The translations under genes were made by a program, and so were the position numbers. Source: Nematocida homosporus (taxonomy: Eukaryota; Microsporidia). Taken from it: a stretch of DNA of 64,000 nt. The notes under the pieces were generated by a model. It worked only from the letters and a program-made list of their open reading frames with translations, searched no databases and was not told the origin of the DNA. The stretch spans positions 1 to 64,000 of the forward strand of contig NW_026250679.1 of NCBI RefSeq assembly GCF_024244095.1, given 5' to 3'. Below are positions 53,913-63,819 of the stretch, piece after piece (within the stretch, counting starts at the first letter, position 1; each line of letters begins with the position of its first letter).

Positions 53913-55075
53913 TATCTTGACTTTGATTTAGGCTGCAAATTTTAGAAACATATGTCTATTTATACTTTTAATCTATTATATTAAGAAGGGGTTGTCTTGT
54001 CTTTTGATTGGAATGTGTTTGGGTTGAGTTTGGGTTAAGTTGATATTGGGTTGAGTGGGGTTGTGTAGGGTTGGGTTGGTGTTGGTGTTGTGTGGGGTTA
54101 AGATTGGATTTGGATTTGGATTTGAAAATTGTAAAAGTATTGGATTGTTAATTCAAACCTATCTATTGAGTTAAGATTGGGTTAAGATTGAGTGGGTGTT
54201 GGATTGGTTTGGGAAGAGGATGGGAAGGAGATGGTGACTGGTTAGGCTATGGACCAATAGATGACTTTGGGTTGGTTAGGCTTAAGATAGTTTTGGGTTG
54301 GTTTTAAGTCAGAACTCAATCTTAAAAGGACTATTTAAAGTAGTAATAGACTTATTGAACTTCGTCTAGTCGATAAATCGGAATGAAATACATACCAAAA
54401 TAAAAGATATTGAGTTGGTATTAGGATTGAGTTGGGTTGAGTTGAGTTGGTGTTTAGTGCATGTATATTGTCTTGAGTATCTTATCTTATCTTTACTTTA
54501 CTTGACTTAGTCATGGGTGGAAGATACTCTGAGCTTAGTACAAACTCCATCATTGGCATGCCTTAATACGGCCTTGCTAGGCATTTATTGTTGGTATATG
54601 ACGATAAGCAAGATGATGATGATAAGTAAGAAGATGACGTCATAACTCAATATATTCAGTAAACTCTGATATCTTCGAATTCTCTACTAATCGGGCTGGT
54701 ATTTTAGAAGTACGAGTTGGTATCTAAAAGTAAACTAACCAATCAAAGAATAAAGGGTTCAGTGTGAAAGAAAGAGTAGTAGTCGTTTAATAATCTTATC
54801 TTAACTTAATATTATCTTAACTTAACATTATCTTATCTTATCTTAACTCAACTCAACTTAACTTAACTTAACTTAACCCAACCTAACTTAACACCAACTC
54901 AAACCTAACTCAATACAATCCAATTTATTTACCGGTGAATTTTAACATGCATAAATATTTTGGCTTCCCAGACTAGACTAACATATTTTTCCTAATCAGG
55001 ATTTTTTCCTAATAAGGAAATACAGAAAATTACCTAAAAAGGAAATAACTAGAGATTGGTTTGGGATTGGATTAA
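53913..55075. other. Long divergent spacer with repeats on both strands
   Basis: 1163 bp without a supported gene. Bases 54000-54130 are G/T-rich repeats (GGGTTGAGTTTGGGTTAAGTTG, GGATTTGGATTTGGATTTG). TGACGTCA is at 54635-54642. Bases 54795-54910 are TCTTATCTTAACTTAATATTA and AACTTAACTTAACTTAAC repeats. TTTTTCCTAATNAGGA occurs twice (about 54987-55016). AAAATTACC is at 55026-55034 near the next ATG. Confidence 0.6.
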
Positions 55076-56875
55076 ATGACAAGTTTGCCAAAAATTTTCA
55101 TGCGTTTGCACATACATCGGCGTGAAGTCGAATTACCCGAAAAAATAACGGCTTTAGCTGTTTCGGAAGGGTATACAGCCGCGATAAGAGAGTCCGGAGT
55201 AGTAGATATTTACTCTACAAGTGCTTTATTCTTAGTAGGACGATTAGATTTAGGATTAAAAGGAGTGCACAGTGCATGTTTTGATGGCAAAGACTTACTT
55301 ATCGGATCACTCGTTAGTGGTTTATGGCGTATCTCTTTACAAAGTTTAGGAGTCAGACGAGTACCAGAACCAGGACTTTGGCGAGTTCTAGCCCAATCCG
55401 GCCGAGTCCTAACTATCTACGGTGTACCAGGTGGAGGTTCAGAAGTAAGAGTTGATAAATCAGTTGTACTAAGAACAAGACATGCTATCTTTACTGCTTG
55501 TTTTGGCGAGACAGAGAATGAAGTAGTGGCTGGTGGAGCCCAAGGTCGGATCTATCACGTAGTAGGCGGCCAAGTTATCTGGGCTGGAGTTTTAGATAAG
55601 TTTAACAAAAACATTACTACTAATATTAATCTTGACTCAAATCAAAATCAAAAAAATGAAGTAGTTATCAGTTGTATGGTACGAGTACTTGGATCAGAGT
55701 ATGCAGTAGGAACTTTAAGCGGAGAAGTGTATATTGTGGATGTATCCGCTGGAACTGTTCTGCAAGTCTTACAAGTACGTGATTCAGCCATCAATGGTAT
55801 AGTAGTTGTGGCCGGACGTATTATGACTTCTGGAGCTGATTCACGAATTAGTTGTTACTCCCGTTCAGCCGCTGGTCTTTATACTTTAGAGTCACAAAAT
55901 GACTCCCATCTTTCTGATGTTTTTTGTGTAGCTGAATGTAACGGTCGCATTTTTACGGCTGGTGGTGATGGGGCTGTTCATGCCCATGATATTCCTGTAG
56001 TTGGTCGAGTTGAAGTCTCTAAAAGATTACCTTCAGCTATCGCAGCTATCTCTACTACTAATAGATTTGTTATTGCTTTGGGTAAAAAGATGTCTATCTC
56101 AGCAGTAGATAAGGAATCGGGTCAAATTAAAGGTATCTTTAATCACTTGATGAAAGATCCTATTCTTGGTCTGGAAGTAATTGATGACGTAACTATTGTC
56201 CGAACTAGAATTGGGTTATGGGCTTACCAACATAGTAGAGAAGGTGAAGTAGCTTTACTTTGGTCAATTACTGGTCGAGTTTTAGTCCATCGATTCCTTC
56301 ATGGTTGTTTGTTTACTGTTTTACGTCGATCAGGTCGGACTGTTTTAGCCCAGTATGATTTAACTGGTCATTTACACCAGGAATGGCTACTAAGTACTAT
56401 CTGTCCTGACTTTGTTCCTTTTCACCTCTCAGCTGGTCCTCAACACAAAGTAGCTCTGCATGGTGAAGGTCTAGTTTGGTTTGACTTTAAATCAGGCCAA
56501 GCTTTACCTATCACTACTCCAGGGTATGTGCAAGCTATTGCTCTTCATCCAGACCAAACTCAAGTCCTACTAGCCGTACGAGGACCAACTAGTGTTCTTC
56601 TCATGGAGTATAAAGTAGACCAACTAGTTGAAGTATCACAAATAGCTATGCGAGTAATTCTTAATCTTATCTGGACAGAAGAAGAACTAGTAGCCATTAG
56701 TCAACAAAAACTAGCTATTGTCCGGCAAGGAGTTGTTTCTTATGTTATGGTAGGTCCAGTTATTGACTTTGCTGCTCGACAAGAGAACCAGCTTCTATGT
56801 TTACAAGGTCCCTGGCCGCATACGAAGCAAACTATGCCTCTACAAGTCCTTAAACCCAAGTACGGCCGTCTCTAA
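55076..56875 (+). CDS. WD40 protein, UTP4/Cirhin-like
   Basis: The 599-residue product is made of two beta-propellers. Repeats are seen as IGSLVSGLWRISL, VAGGAQGRIYHV, AVGTLSGEVYIVDV, MTSGADSRISCYS and FTAGGDGAVHAHDI in the first half, and weaker ones after 330. The start LHIHRREVELPEKITALAVS, then GYTAAIRESGVVDIYSTSAL, resembles Utp4/Cirhin (R-x-A-I-x-x-L-A...A-V-A-R-x-D-G-x-V-E-I-W). This would be part of the t-UTP/UtpA complex of the SSU processome. The length (yeast 776) and double propeller fit. Assignment by pattern only; other UTPs are possible. AAAATTACC, shared with MPP10, lies 42 bp upstream. Confidence 0.7.
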   Translation: MTSLPKIFMRLHIHRREVELPEKITALAVSEGYTAAIRESGVVDIYSTSALFLVGRLDLGLKGVHSACFDGKDLLIGSLVSGLWRISLQSLGVRRVPEPGLWRVLAQSGRVLTIYGVPGGGSEVRVDKSVVLRTRHAIFTACFGETENEVVAGGAQGRIYHVVGGQVIWAGVLDKFNKNITTNINLDSNQNQKNEVVISCMVRVLGSEYAVGTLSGEVYIVDVSAGTVLQVLQVRDSAINGIVVVAGRIMTSGADSRISCYSRSAAGLYTLESQNDSHLSDVFCVAECNGRIFTAGGDGAVHAHDIPVVGRVEVSKRLPSAIAAISTTNRFVIALGKKMSISAVDKESGQIKGIFNHLMKDPILGLEVIDDVTIVRTRIGLWAYQHSREGEVALLWSITGRVLVHRFLHGCLFTVLRRSGRTVLAQYDLTGHLHQEWLLSTICPDFVPFHLSAGPQHKVALHGEGLVWFDFKSGQALPITTPGYVQAIALHPDQTQVLLAVRGPTSVLLMEYKVDQLVEVSQIAMRVILNLIWTEEELVAISQQKLAIVRQGVVSYVMVGPVIDFAARQENQLLCLQGPWPHTKQTMPLQVLKPKYGRL

Positions 56876-57846
56876 TCCAAATAAACTAGATATACATTCT
56901 ACTATATTTTGTTTTTAGATTAGATACGGTTAAATTTAGTTATGTTTTTAGTAGATTTAGTTGTAACTACTCTTACAATCTTAATTTCTTATCTAACAAT
57001 ACACAATCTAAACCCAATCTAAACCCAAACCCAATACCAAACCCAAACTCAAACCCAAACCCAAACCCAATACCAACACCAACCCAATCCAATCCCAACT
57101 CAATCTAAACCTAAATATTTACTTATCTACTCATTAATCTGTTTACTAACTTAATCTGTTTACAACTATGCATTCACTTACTTATCTACACAGACCAACT
57201 CAAACGTAACCCAATTCAACCAGTATGTTTGGCTATCTAATTGGTATTTTCTTATCTATCTGCTATCTACACATCTACTTACTGCACAAACTAATTATCT
57301 ATCTTTTTATTTGTATAGCAGCCTATCTAACTACTGCTTTCCTTATCAGCCTACTCAAATACATCCGCCACTTAATCATCCACCAAGTTCTCTCTACCTA
57401 CCTCCATAAGTACCTATCTCTTTACCATATGCTCAGCTGTCTCTGCATTTACCTCTTTGCCTACCTATTCACCACCTACACCTTCATCTGTTTATTTTTC
57501 TCCCTACTCAACTGCTTCCACTAACTCCTATCTCCTATCTCCAATTTCTTATCTCCATACTATTATCTCCCATCTCCATACTACACTATACATACTCCTA
57601 TCTACTATCTCTAAACCAACAACTAAACGAACTCATGCTTTATTTACACCTTACATACTCTTATCTCCATACTACATTATACATACTCTTATCTACTATC
57701 TCCAAACTACAAACTATATACTCTTATCTACTATCTACACTATACAAACTACATTATACATACTCTTATCTCCTATCTACATTATACCTATCTAATCTAA
57801 CCACAACTAACTCAAATACTAACTCAATCAGATACTAATTTATTAC
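56876..57846. repeat. C-rich spacer with TATCTACTATCTCC repeats
   Basis: 971 bp. Bases 57000-57110 are AACCCAAACCCAATACCAAC repeats. Bases 57520-57790 are an imperfect array of ACATACTCTTATCTCCATAC/TATCTACTATCTCC units. A 99-codon hydrophobic frame at 57225-57524 (ATG, Tyr/Leu/Ile-rich) arises within TATCTACTT-type low-complexity DNA and is not accepted as a gene. Confidence 0.7.
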
Positions 57847-58326
57847 TTAGAGTCTCCTTCCTCGTCTTCCTCCCTTCTTCCTTACCCGATCAGCAGCTAT
57901 TGGAGTAACATCTTCAATCCGACCAATCCTTAACCCATTCCTAGCTAAAGACCGTAACGCACTCTGAGCTCCTGGTCCTGGCGTCTTAGTCTTCACTCCT
58001 CCACTAGCTCTAACCCTAACATGTACGGCATTAAATCCAGCGGCTCTTGCCTTTTGAGCTGCTTGCTGAGCGGCAAACATAGCAGCATAAGGACTACTCT
58101 CATCCTTATCTGCCTTAACAATCATACCACCCGTAACTTTACAGATAGTCTCTCTAGAAGTTAAATCTGTTATATGAATAAACGTATCGTTATGAGAAGC
58201 ATAAATATGTGCAACTCCAAAGACTATTTTACCTTCATCAAAGGCTACCTTATGACTATCAACTGACTCATTAGGAGTTGTACTAACTACTCCTTCAGGA
58301 CTACTTTGTTTAACGACTGCTTCCAT
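57847..58326 (-). CDS. RPS14: 40S ribosomal protein S14 (uS11)
   Basis: A complete 159-residue uS11, which binds rRNA near the mRNA exit on the small subunit. VFGVAHIYASHNDTFIHITD, then LTSRETICKVTGGMIVKADKDE, then SSPYAAMFAAQ is nearly identical to the eukaryotic family. The signature KTKTPGPGAQSALRSLARNG, then LRIGRIEDVTPIAADRVRKK, leads to the invariant end GGRRGRRL. The N-terminal ~30 residues are a lineage-specific extension. CCCC lies directly upstream of the ATG. It is divergent from UBP14 with 39 bp between starts. Confidence 0.97.
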   Translation of the reverse strand: MEAVVKQSSPEGVVSTTPNESVDSHKVAFDEGKIVFGVAHIYASHNDTFIHITDLTSRETICKVTGGMIVKADKDESSPYAAMFAAQQAAQKARAAGFNAVHVRVRASGGVKTKTPGPGAQSALRSLARNGLRIGRIEDVTPIAADRVRKKGGRRGRRL

Positions 58327-58365
58327 CCGGGGTACAAAATAAAAAAAAGATTTTAAAGAATTAAT
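58327..58365. promoter_or_regulatory. 39-bp divergent promoter RPS14/UBP14
   Basis: Only 39 bp separate the two outward-facing ATGs. On the RPS14 strand the region reads a T-rich run then GTACCCCGG before the ATG (CCCC = complement of 58329-58332). The other end is AT-only (TTAAAGAATTAAT). The arrangement mirrors the RPB8 divergent promoter. Confidence 0.5.
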
Positions 58366-60510
58366 ATGTTTAACTTTGTAGACTTTAAAAATGAGTGTTG
58401 CTTTTGTTATTATAGTATCAGTAGAGATAAGATAAAGAGGACTAAAAGGAAAAATAAGGGAGGAAGTTTAATTTATTGTGAGTGTAAAAGTAGTATTTGT
58501 TTAAGAGATATAGATAAGCATAGTAGTTTAGGACACTTATCTATGATTGTTAAAGTTAAGATAGGAAGGAGTGGGGAAGAGTTGGAGGGTAATAGAGATG
58601 GGGGAGATAGTAGAGATAAGGGTTTTGTTGTTAAAAATAACAAAAAAAGTAAAGATAAGATAGGAGATGGGGATATTTTGGTTGAGATAGAAGATTTTGG
58701 GTTAGGAGAGAGATTTGGTTTTGATTTGACTGGGGCTAAAGAGATAGTTAAGGATGCTGTGCTTAGTGATAGTAGTTTAGGAGTAGGACTAGGTAGTAGT
58801 AGGAATGAGAATAGTAAGAAGTGCCTACATTTAGAGAGGATAGTGGGTAGTAGTAGTTTAGGTAATGTTAGTTTAAGTAATGGGTTAGGTAATGAGTTAA
58901 GTGGTAGTAGTAGAGATGAGGTAGATGGAGATAAGAATGATAAGAATGAAAATGAAGATAAGATAGAAAAAGAAGATAAGAATCAAAAAGAAGATAAGAT
59001 AGAAGATATGGGTAAAGTTGTTAAAATGATGAAGGAAGATAAGGTGAGATTTGCTGGGGATGTTTGTGGGAAGTGTGAGATAGATAGTAATACTTGGGGG
59101 TGTTTGTGCTGTGGAGAAGTACTTTGTGGTCGGAAACAGTATGGAGTGGAAGGAAATGGACATGCGATGGAACATTTTGAAAAAGATGGGAGATTAGATA
59201 GTGGCCATGGAGTTTTTGTTAAATTACAGAGTATTGATTGGGTTAAGAGACGTTGTGATGTTTATTGTTATAGTTGTGATAGTTTAGTAAGTATAGAAGG
59301 AGTGATGGATCGTATAGTTTATAAGAGTGATAAAGAAGTGGTTGGGACTGATAAGATAGAAAGATTGTTAAATACTGATGGAGTAGATACGGATTTAGGA
59401 GGTGATTTAGGAGAAGAGAAAGGTAAAGGTAGATTTAGTTATCTTTTAGTGCAAAAAGATGGTGGAATTACTAATTTAGGTAATACTTGTTATATTTCAG
59501 CTGTTTTACATGGTTTAGGGTATGGTTTAGAACGGGAGATAGGGAGATTAGAATCTTTTCCGGGGATAGAACCTTGTGAATCGCCTGGACAGTGTTTTGG
59601 GTGTCAGTTAGAAAAGGTCTTACGCCGGGTAGTATTTGCCCATTCAGCTAAGGTTATTACTAGTGGAGGTAATGAAATGGGTAATAAGATAGGTAGTGGT
59701 AGAGATAGTAGTGATAATTTTGAAAAAGATGATTTTTATGATTTTGATGGTTTTGAAGATAGAGATAGAGATAGAGATAGTTTTTCAATTGTTGATTTTT
59801 GGAAAGTAATGGAAAGTACTTATCCTAAATATGCTCTGGGTATTCAACATGATGCAACTGAATTTTTAGAGGACTTACTTGTTATGATAGAGAATTATGA
59901 TCAAATTGGTCATTTTTCTATGCTTTCTGATTTGTTTAGAGCTGAGATTGAAACAAAGATAAGATGTAAAGATTGTCAAGTAGTTGGAACTTCTGAAAAA
60001 GAAACAAGATTACTCTGGTATCTACCTAGTAATCAGAAATTAGTTGATGTTTTAATGGGTCAGGAAAACTTACCAGTTGAGTGTAGTTGTGGGGCTAAAG
60101 AGAAGGTTAGAGAGAATATGGTCTTAAAAGCACCACGAGTCTTAGCCGTACGAGTTTTAGGATCGGCTGAGAATAGTGCTGGTAAAAGTGCTAAAATAGA
60201 TAGGGAATTAGTAGTGAATGATAAGCAGGGGAGTAAACATTACTCTTTAGTGGCAACTGTGCTTTATAAAGGAACAGTTAATGCTGGTCATTATATAGCT
60301 CAGGCTTATACTAAGAGTAGACCGTACACTCAGGAAGAGTTTAATGAAGCAGTTAAGAAAGTAACTGAATTAGGTAGTGATGATAGTAAATCTAGTTTGA
60401 TTTTAAGTCAACTAGAAGATCCTTGGGTGGTTTATGATGATGAAGCAATTGGTGCTGCCTCTTTACTAGATGATTATGCAGTACTGCTGTTCTATGTGGC
60501 GGATGAATAA
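58366..60510 (+). CDS. UBP14: Ubiquitin-specific protease, USP5/UBP14-like (isopeptidase T)
   Basis: The 714-residue product has an N-terminal Cys/His-rich region (ECCFCYYS, YCECKSSICLRDI), a long Lys/Asn/Asp/Gly-rich low-complexity insert (about 75-225), and a zf-UBP finger (about 233-300). The finger has CGKCEIDSNTWGCLCCGEVL, then CGRKQYGVEGNGHAMEHFEK, a signature of UBP14/USP5. The catalytic Cys375 is in GGITNLGNTCYISAVLHG. Another acidic insert (about 445-470) is followed by His642 in NAGHYIAQAY. It disassembles free polyubiquitin chains. The UBA domains of USP5 are not visible. Codon use is extremely purine-rich in the inserts. Confidence 0.85.
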   Translation: MFNFVDFKNECCFCYYSISRDKIKRTKRKNKGGSLIYCECKSSICLRDIDKHSSLGHLSMIVKVKIGRSGEELEGNRDGGDSRDKGFVVKNNKKSKDKIGDGDILVEIEDFGLGERFGFDLTGAKEIVKDAVLSDSSLGVGLGSSRNENSKKCLHLERIVGSSSLGNVSLSNGLGNELSGSSRDEVDGDKNDKNENEDKIEKEDKNQKEDKIEDMGKVVKMMKEDKVRFAGDVCGKCEIDSNTWGCLCCGEVLCGRKQYGVEGNGHAMEHFEKDGRLDSGHGVFVKLQSIDWVKRRCDVYCYSCDSLVSIEGVMDRIVYKSDKEVVGTDKIERLLNTDGVDTDLGGDLGEEKGKGRFSYLLVQKDGGITNLGNTCYISAVLHGLGYGLEREIGRLESFPGIEPCESPGQCFGCQLEKVLRRVVFAHSAKVITSGGNEMGNKIGSGRDSSDNFEKDDFYDFDGFEDRDRDRDSFSIVDFWKVMESTYPKYALGIQHDATEFLEDLLVMIENYDQIGHFSMLSDLFRAEIETKIRCKDCQVVGTSEKETRLLWYLPSNQKLVDVLMGQENLPVECSCGAKEKVRENMVLKAPRVLAVRVLGSAENSAGKSAKIDRELVVNDKQGSKHYSLVATVLYKGTVNAGHYIAQAYTKSRPYTQEEFNEAVKKVTELGSDDSKSSLILSQLEDPWVVYDDEAIGAASLLDDYAVLLFYVADE

Positions 60511-60906
60511 ATTGGGTTATGTTATGTTATGTTATGTTATTGTGGTGTGTTGGTGTTTGGGTTGTGTTTGTATTATGTTAAGTTATAATTTGATATCTAG
60601 TTTGTGATTAGTTGGTGTATCTGAAATGAGATATGAAGTTAAGTCTAAAAATTAAAGAAAGCTTACTGTAATGAAAATGTGTTTGGGTTGAGTTGGAGTT
60701 TTATTTATACATAGGTAAGTTAAGTTGAGTTAGTATTGGGGTGAGTTAGGATGGGTTGGGTTGAGTTGAGTTAGGTTGAGTTAGGTTGAGTTAAGTTGAG
60801 TGATGGGACATTCATAAGATATAATAAAAGAGATCTTATCTTGGGTTGACAAAGTAGTAGATGTATATTGGATTGTTAAGTTGTTGATTTTGATTTAGAT
60901 CGAGAT
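60511..60906. repeat. G/T-rich convergent spacer
   Basis: 396 bp with TTATGTTATGTTATGTTAT (about 60516-60540) and GGTTGAGTTGAGTTAGGTTG/AGTTAGGTTGAGTTAAGTTG repeats (60760-60800). No gene is seen. Confidence 0.8.
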
Positions 60907-63819
60907 TTATTTATGACGGATTAGGACTTCGGTATAATCGGTTGAGATATGGATAGTGAGGAGATCGTTGAGGTATTGGGTGGCGTAGTCGATGAGCTCT
61001 GGGAGAGTTGTTTGGGATATTTCGGTTTGAATATTGCTGAGAATATTGGGATCGAACCCGAGATTGGTCCAAAGATGGGTTAGTTTGAGACCGTAGCCAC
61101 GGATGGATGAAGGGAATTTCTGGTAGAAAAGAATGGCGGATTGCTGGTGGAGTTGGTACTGTTCGGGAGTAAGTTGCTGGAGGAGAGTGGGTGTGCTTTG
61201 GATAAACTGCTGGATGGCTGCATAGGTGCTAGGGAAAGGCTCGGAAGTTTGCAGTCGCCAAAGAAGAAAGACTTGCTTGTTGTTGAGAAGGTAGTCGTGT
61301 AACAGAGAGTAGCCAAGGGCCTTTTTGGTGCGGATGGTATCGAAGTACGGTGAACTGCAGATTTGGGCGAGGAGAGCGGCTATAGCGAGGTTTTTGTAAG
61401 GAGTGAAGTTGTGGACATGATGAGTAATGTAGATAAGTCGGGTTAGAGTATGGGAAGGGGCTGGGGCTTCAATATGAACGACTTGAAGTTGGTTTTGAGG
61501 TTCGGGTGGTTGGACTTTAGTAGGAATGATGTACTTCTTTGTATCGGCGATAATGCGGTGAAATTCGAATTCTTCTAAGTTACCGAAGGCATAAAGAGAA
61601 ATATCGGCTTGAATGGTATCAGGGAAATCTTGGGCAGTAAGTTGGCTGGCGGTAGCAATGCACTCGTCTAAATCAAAAACAAAAGCATCCATAGAGATAT
61701 CTAATTGAAGTCTGGCGAAGGAGTAGAGGGATTGAGTTTTGAGTTCAGTAAAGTAAGTTTGGGCGTGTTCGGCAAAGCGTTGGATGTAGGCCGGTGTATG
61801 GAGGTCGTAGGAAATGTAGAAGAATTCCAACATATTTTCGATTAGGAGGGGAATACCGTAGAAAGTGTACCTAACTCCGGTGGAGGTGATAGTGATTGTA
61901 GGTATTTGGTTGGAGATAAGATCGTCAATTATAGCTAGTTGTTGTAGTTGCTTTTTATGAGAGATAGCAGCGCCGATATAAGCAACAAAAGTTTTGATAT
62001 CATTAAGGAAGCCATCTAGTTTAAGATCTACAATGATGCATGCGAGCTTGGAATTGAGACTTCTCTTGCGGACGAGATATGCTTGGAATCCTTCTTCTTG
62101 ATGGATGACATAGTGGACGTCTTGATCGCCTGGAATAGTGCATGGGACAATGTTGTAGAGAACAACACCAAGTGCGGTCTTTTCCCGGTCCTGGCGAAGC
62201 TTAGTGAAGTTAGCCGGTTTAAAGAGCAATGGCTGAATCTCAAACCCAGATCGAGCAGTTTGAACTTCGTCGGAATCAGAACTTGAAGGTAAGGATGAAA
62301 TAGAGTATTTGATACCGTAGTATCCCTCGTACTGAATAGTTTCATCTTCTAGAAGATAGGGAGTTTCCAGCATGACCAGCCAGTTAGACCGTTTAGAAGC
62401 GATCTCTAGAGTTTCTTGCAACTTGGCAGGGTTGTACTTCCCCCAGCGGTACTGATGAGTAAGAGCTTCATTAAAGGGCATGAAATGCATGGCAGTGGCA
62501 GTTGAATAAAGTGTTGTCATGAGAGAGGGATATTCTAGTCGTTCCAAGCGCAATTCATCCCAGGTTTGAAAACAATCATACAGCGGTTCAAGATCAAGGG
62601 TTTTGAGTTGCTGGATTATATCTTCTAAACTATCCAGGAGTCTTGGGATACTTTTAAGAGCGGAATCAGGAGAGCCTTGTGCTTGGGTATACATAAGACG
62701 AAGAAGATTGTGTTCATGATCAACAGATACAAGAACATTGCTCTGCCGGGTTTGCCAGGGAGGTATACACGAAATAACTGTGCTAACTGGATCTTTGAAC
62801 ACTCGGGCCAAAAAGGTAGCTGATTTATCATCGTAGGAATAAAGAGTAGTTGGTAGAGGGATATTGATGTGGAGAGTAGAGTCAGTTTCTTCGGGAGAGA
62901 ATGGCTGGTACAATACGACTTTGTTTGATGTTTTTGGATCAAAACATTGGTGCATGGGTGTATCTGTATCAGCTGTTGGTGGTTGCGAAGAACACACTTC
63001 AGCTGGTGTACCTAGAAATGGCCAAGAGACATCTCCTCGGGATTTAACTCCTCCGAAGTACCGCAAGGCATACTTCTCTAAGGCAAGCAGACTTTCCTTG
63101 CCCGTAATAACCAAACACATATACTCTGGGCGGTACCAGTAGTACCAAAACTTAAGCAGCACAGCCGGTGTAACCTCTTGCAGAAGATCAAAGCGACCGG
63201 CCAGACGTTTCCGATTAAGTAAAGTCGGGGAATGGAATTCTCTGATCATATAACTCGCTCGTCTAGCCTCCTTAGATTTAGCCAGAATCTCTTCATTATC
63301 AACGGCCTTCAGTTCTCGTTGCATAGCTAATTTACTCAGTAAGGGATACTTAAAGATGCCACTAAAGACATCCAGAGTAGAATTAAGGTATTCACTACCT
63401 ACTGTAAAACTGTACGTAGTGGTCCAGATGGTTGTAAAAGCCTCGATGTGTCCACCACGATCTTGGATGTACTTATGAAGATAGTTTTCTTGTGGGTACT
63501 TCTTAGTGCCCATAAACAGCATGTGTTCCAGAAAGTGAGCTAGTCCCGGATATTCATCAGGAGATGCATAGTGTCCTACTTTAACTGATAGAGAAGCACC
63601 AGCCACTAAGGCATCAGGATCAGAAATCAGTAAGGTTTGAATTCCATTTGGCAAAATCAGCTGTTTACAATTCTTATCGCCATCAATAGTACTAACTAAA
63701 TCCTGTACCGCAGGCCGATCAGATTCACAAATCCAAGCTATAAACAACAGTGAACATGCCGCAACTAAAATAAACACAGCCATGGCCAATCTAAGGGATA
63801 TCCATCTATTTTTGTTCAT
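60907..63819 (-). CDS. Membrane-anchored insulinase-like M16 metallopeptidase
   Basis: The 970-residue product is taken from ATG 63819, giving MNKNRWISLRLAMAVFILVA, a signal anchor (about residues 9-30). An in-frame ATG at 63942 would add 41 residues ahead of the anchor. The M16A zinc motif is HFLEH (95-99) in DEYPGLAHFLEHMLFMGTKK, with the third ligand in AVDNEEI (about 176-177), exactly as in insulysin/pitrilysin. The C-terminal half keeps the insulysin layout, with KKALGYSLLHDYLL near residue 880 resembling the family's T-x-x-Q-L-G-Y. It is probably a secreted or surface peptidase; M16 proteases are expanded in microsporidia. Substrates are unknown. Confidence 0.88.
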   Translation of the reverse strand: MNKNRWISLRLAMAVFILVAACSLLFIAWICESDRPAVQDLVSTIDGDKNCKQLILPNGIQTLLISDPDALVAGASLSVKVGHYASPDEYPGLAHFLEHMLFMGTKKYPQENYLHKYIQDRGGHIEAFTTIWTTTYSFTVGSEYLNSTLDVFSGIFKYPLLSKLAMQRELKAVDNEEILAKSKEARRASYMIREFHSPTLLNRKRLAGRFDLLQEVTPAVLLKFWYYWYRPEYMCLVITGKESLLALEKYALRYFGGVKSRGDVSWPFLGTPAEVCSSQPPTADTDTPMHQCFDPKTSNKVVLYQPFSPEETDSTLHINIPLPTTLYSYDDKSATFLARVFKDPVSTVISCIPPWQTRQSNVLVSVDHEHNLLRLMYTQAQGSPDSALKSIPRLLDSLEDIIQQLKTLDLEPLYDCFQTWDELRLERLEYPSLMTTLYSTATAMHFMPFNEALTHQYRWGKYNPAKLQETLEIASKRSNWLVMLETPYLLEDETIQYEGYYGIKYSISSLPSSSDSDEVQTARSGFEIQPLLFKPANFTKLRQDREKTALGVVLYNIVPCTIPGDQDVHYVIHQEEGFQAYLVRKRSLNSKLACIIVDLKLDGFLNDIKTFVAYIGAAISHKKQLQQLAIIDDLISNQIPTITITSTGVRYTFYGIPLLIENMLEFFYISYDLHTPAYIQRFAEHAQTYFTELKTQSLYSFARLQLDISMDAFVFDLDECIATASQLTAQDFPDTIQADISLYAFGNLEEFEFHRIIADTKKYIIPTKVQPPEPQNQLQVVHIEAPAPSHTLTRLIYITHHVHNFTPYKNLAIAALLAQICSSPYFDTIRTKKALGYSLLHDYLLNNKQVFLLWRLQTSEPFPSTYAAIQQFIQSTPTLLQQLTPEQYQLHQQSAILFYQKFPSSIRGYGLKLTHLWTNLGFDPNILSNIQTEISQTTLPELIDYATQYLNDLLTIHISTDYTEVLIRHK

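Noticed and set aside
57225..57524. 99-codon Tyr/Leu/Ile-rich frame
   Set aside because: Arises in TATCTACTT-type low-complexity DNA; amino-acid bias follows directly from the repeat.
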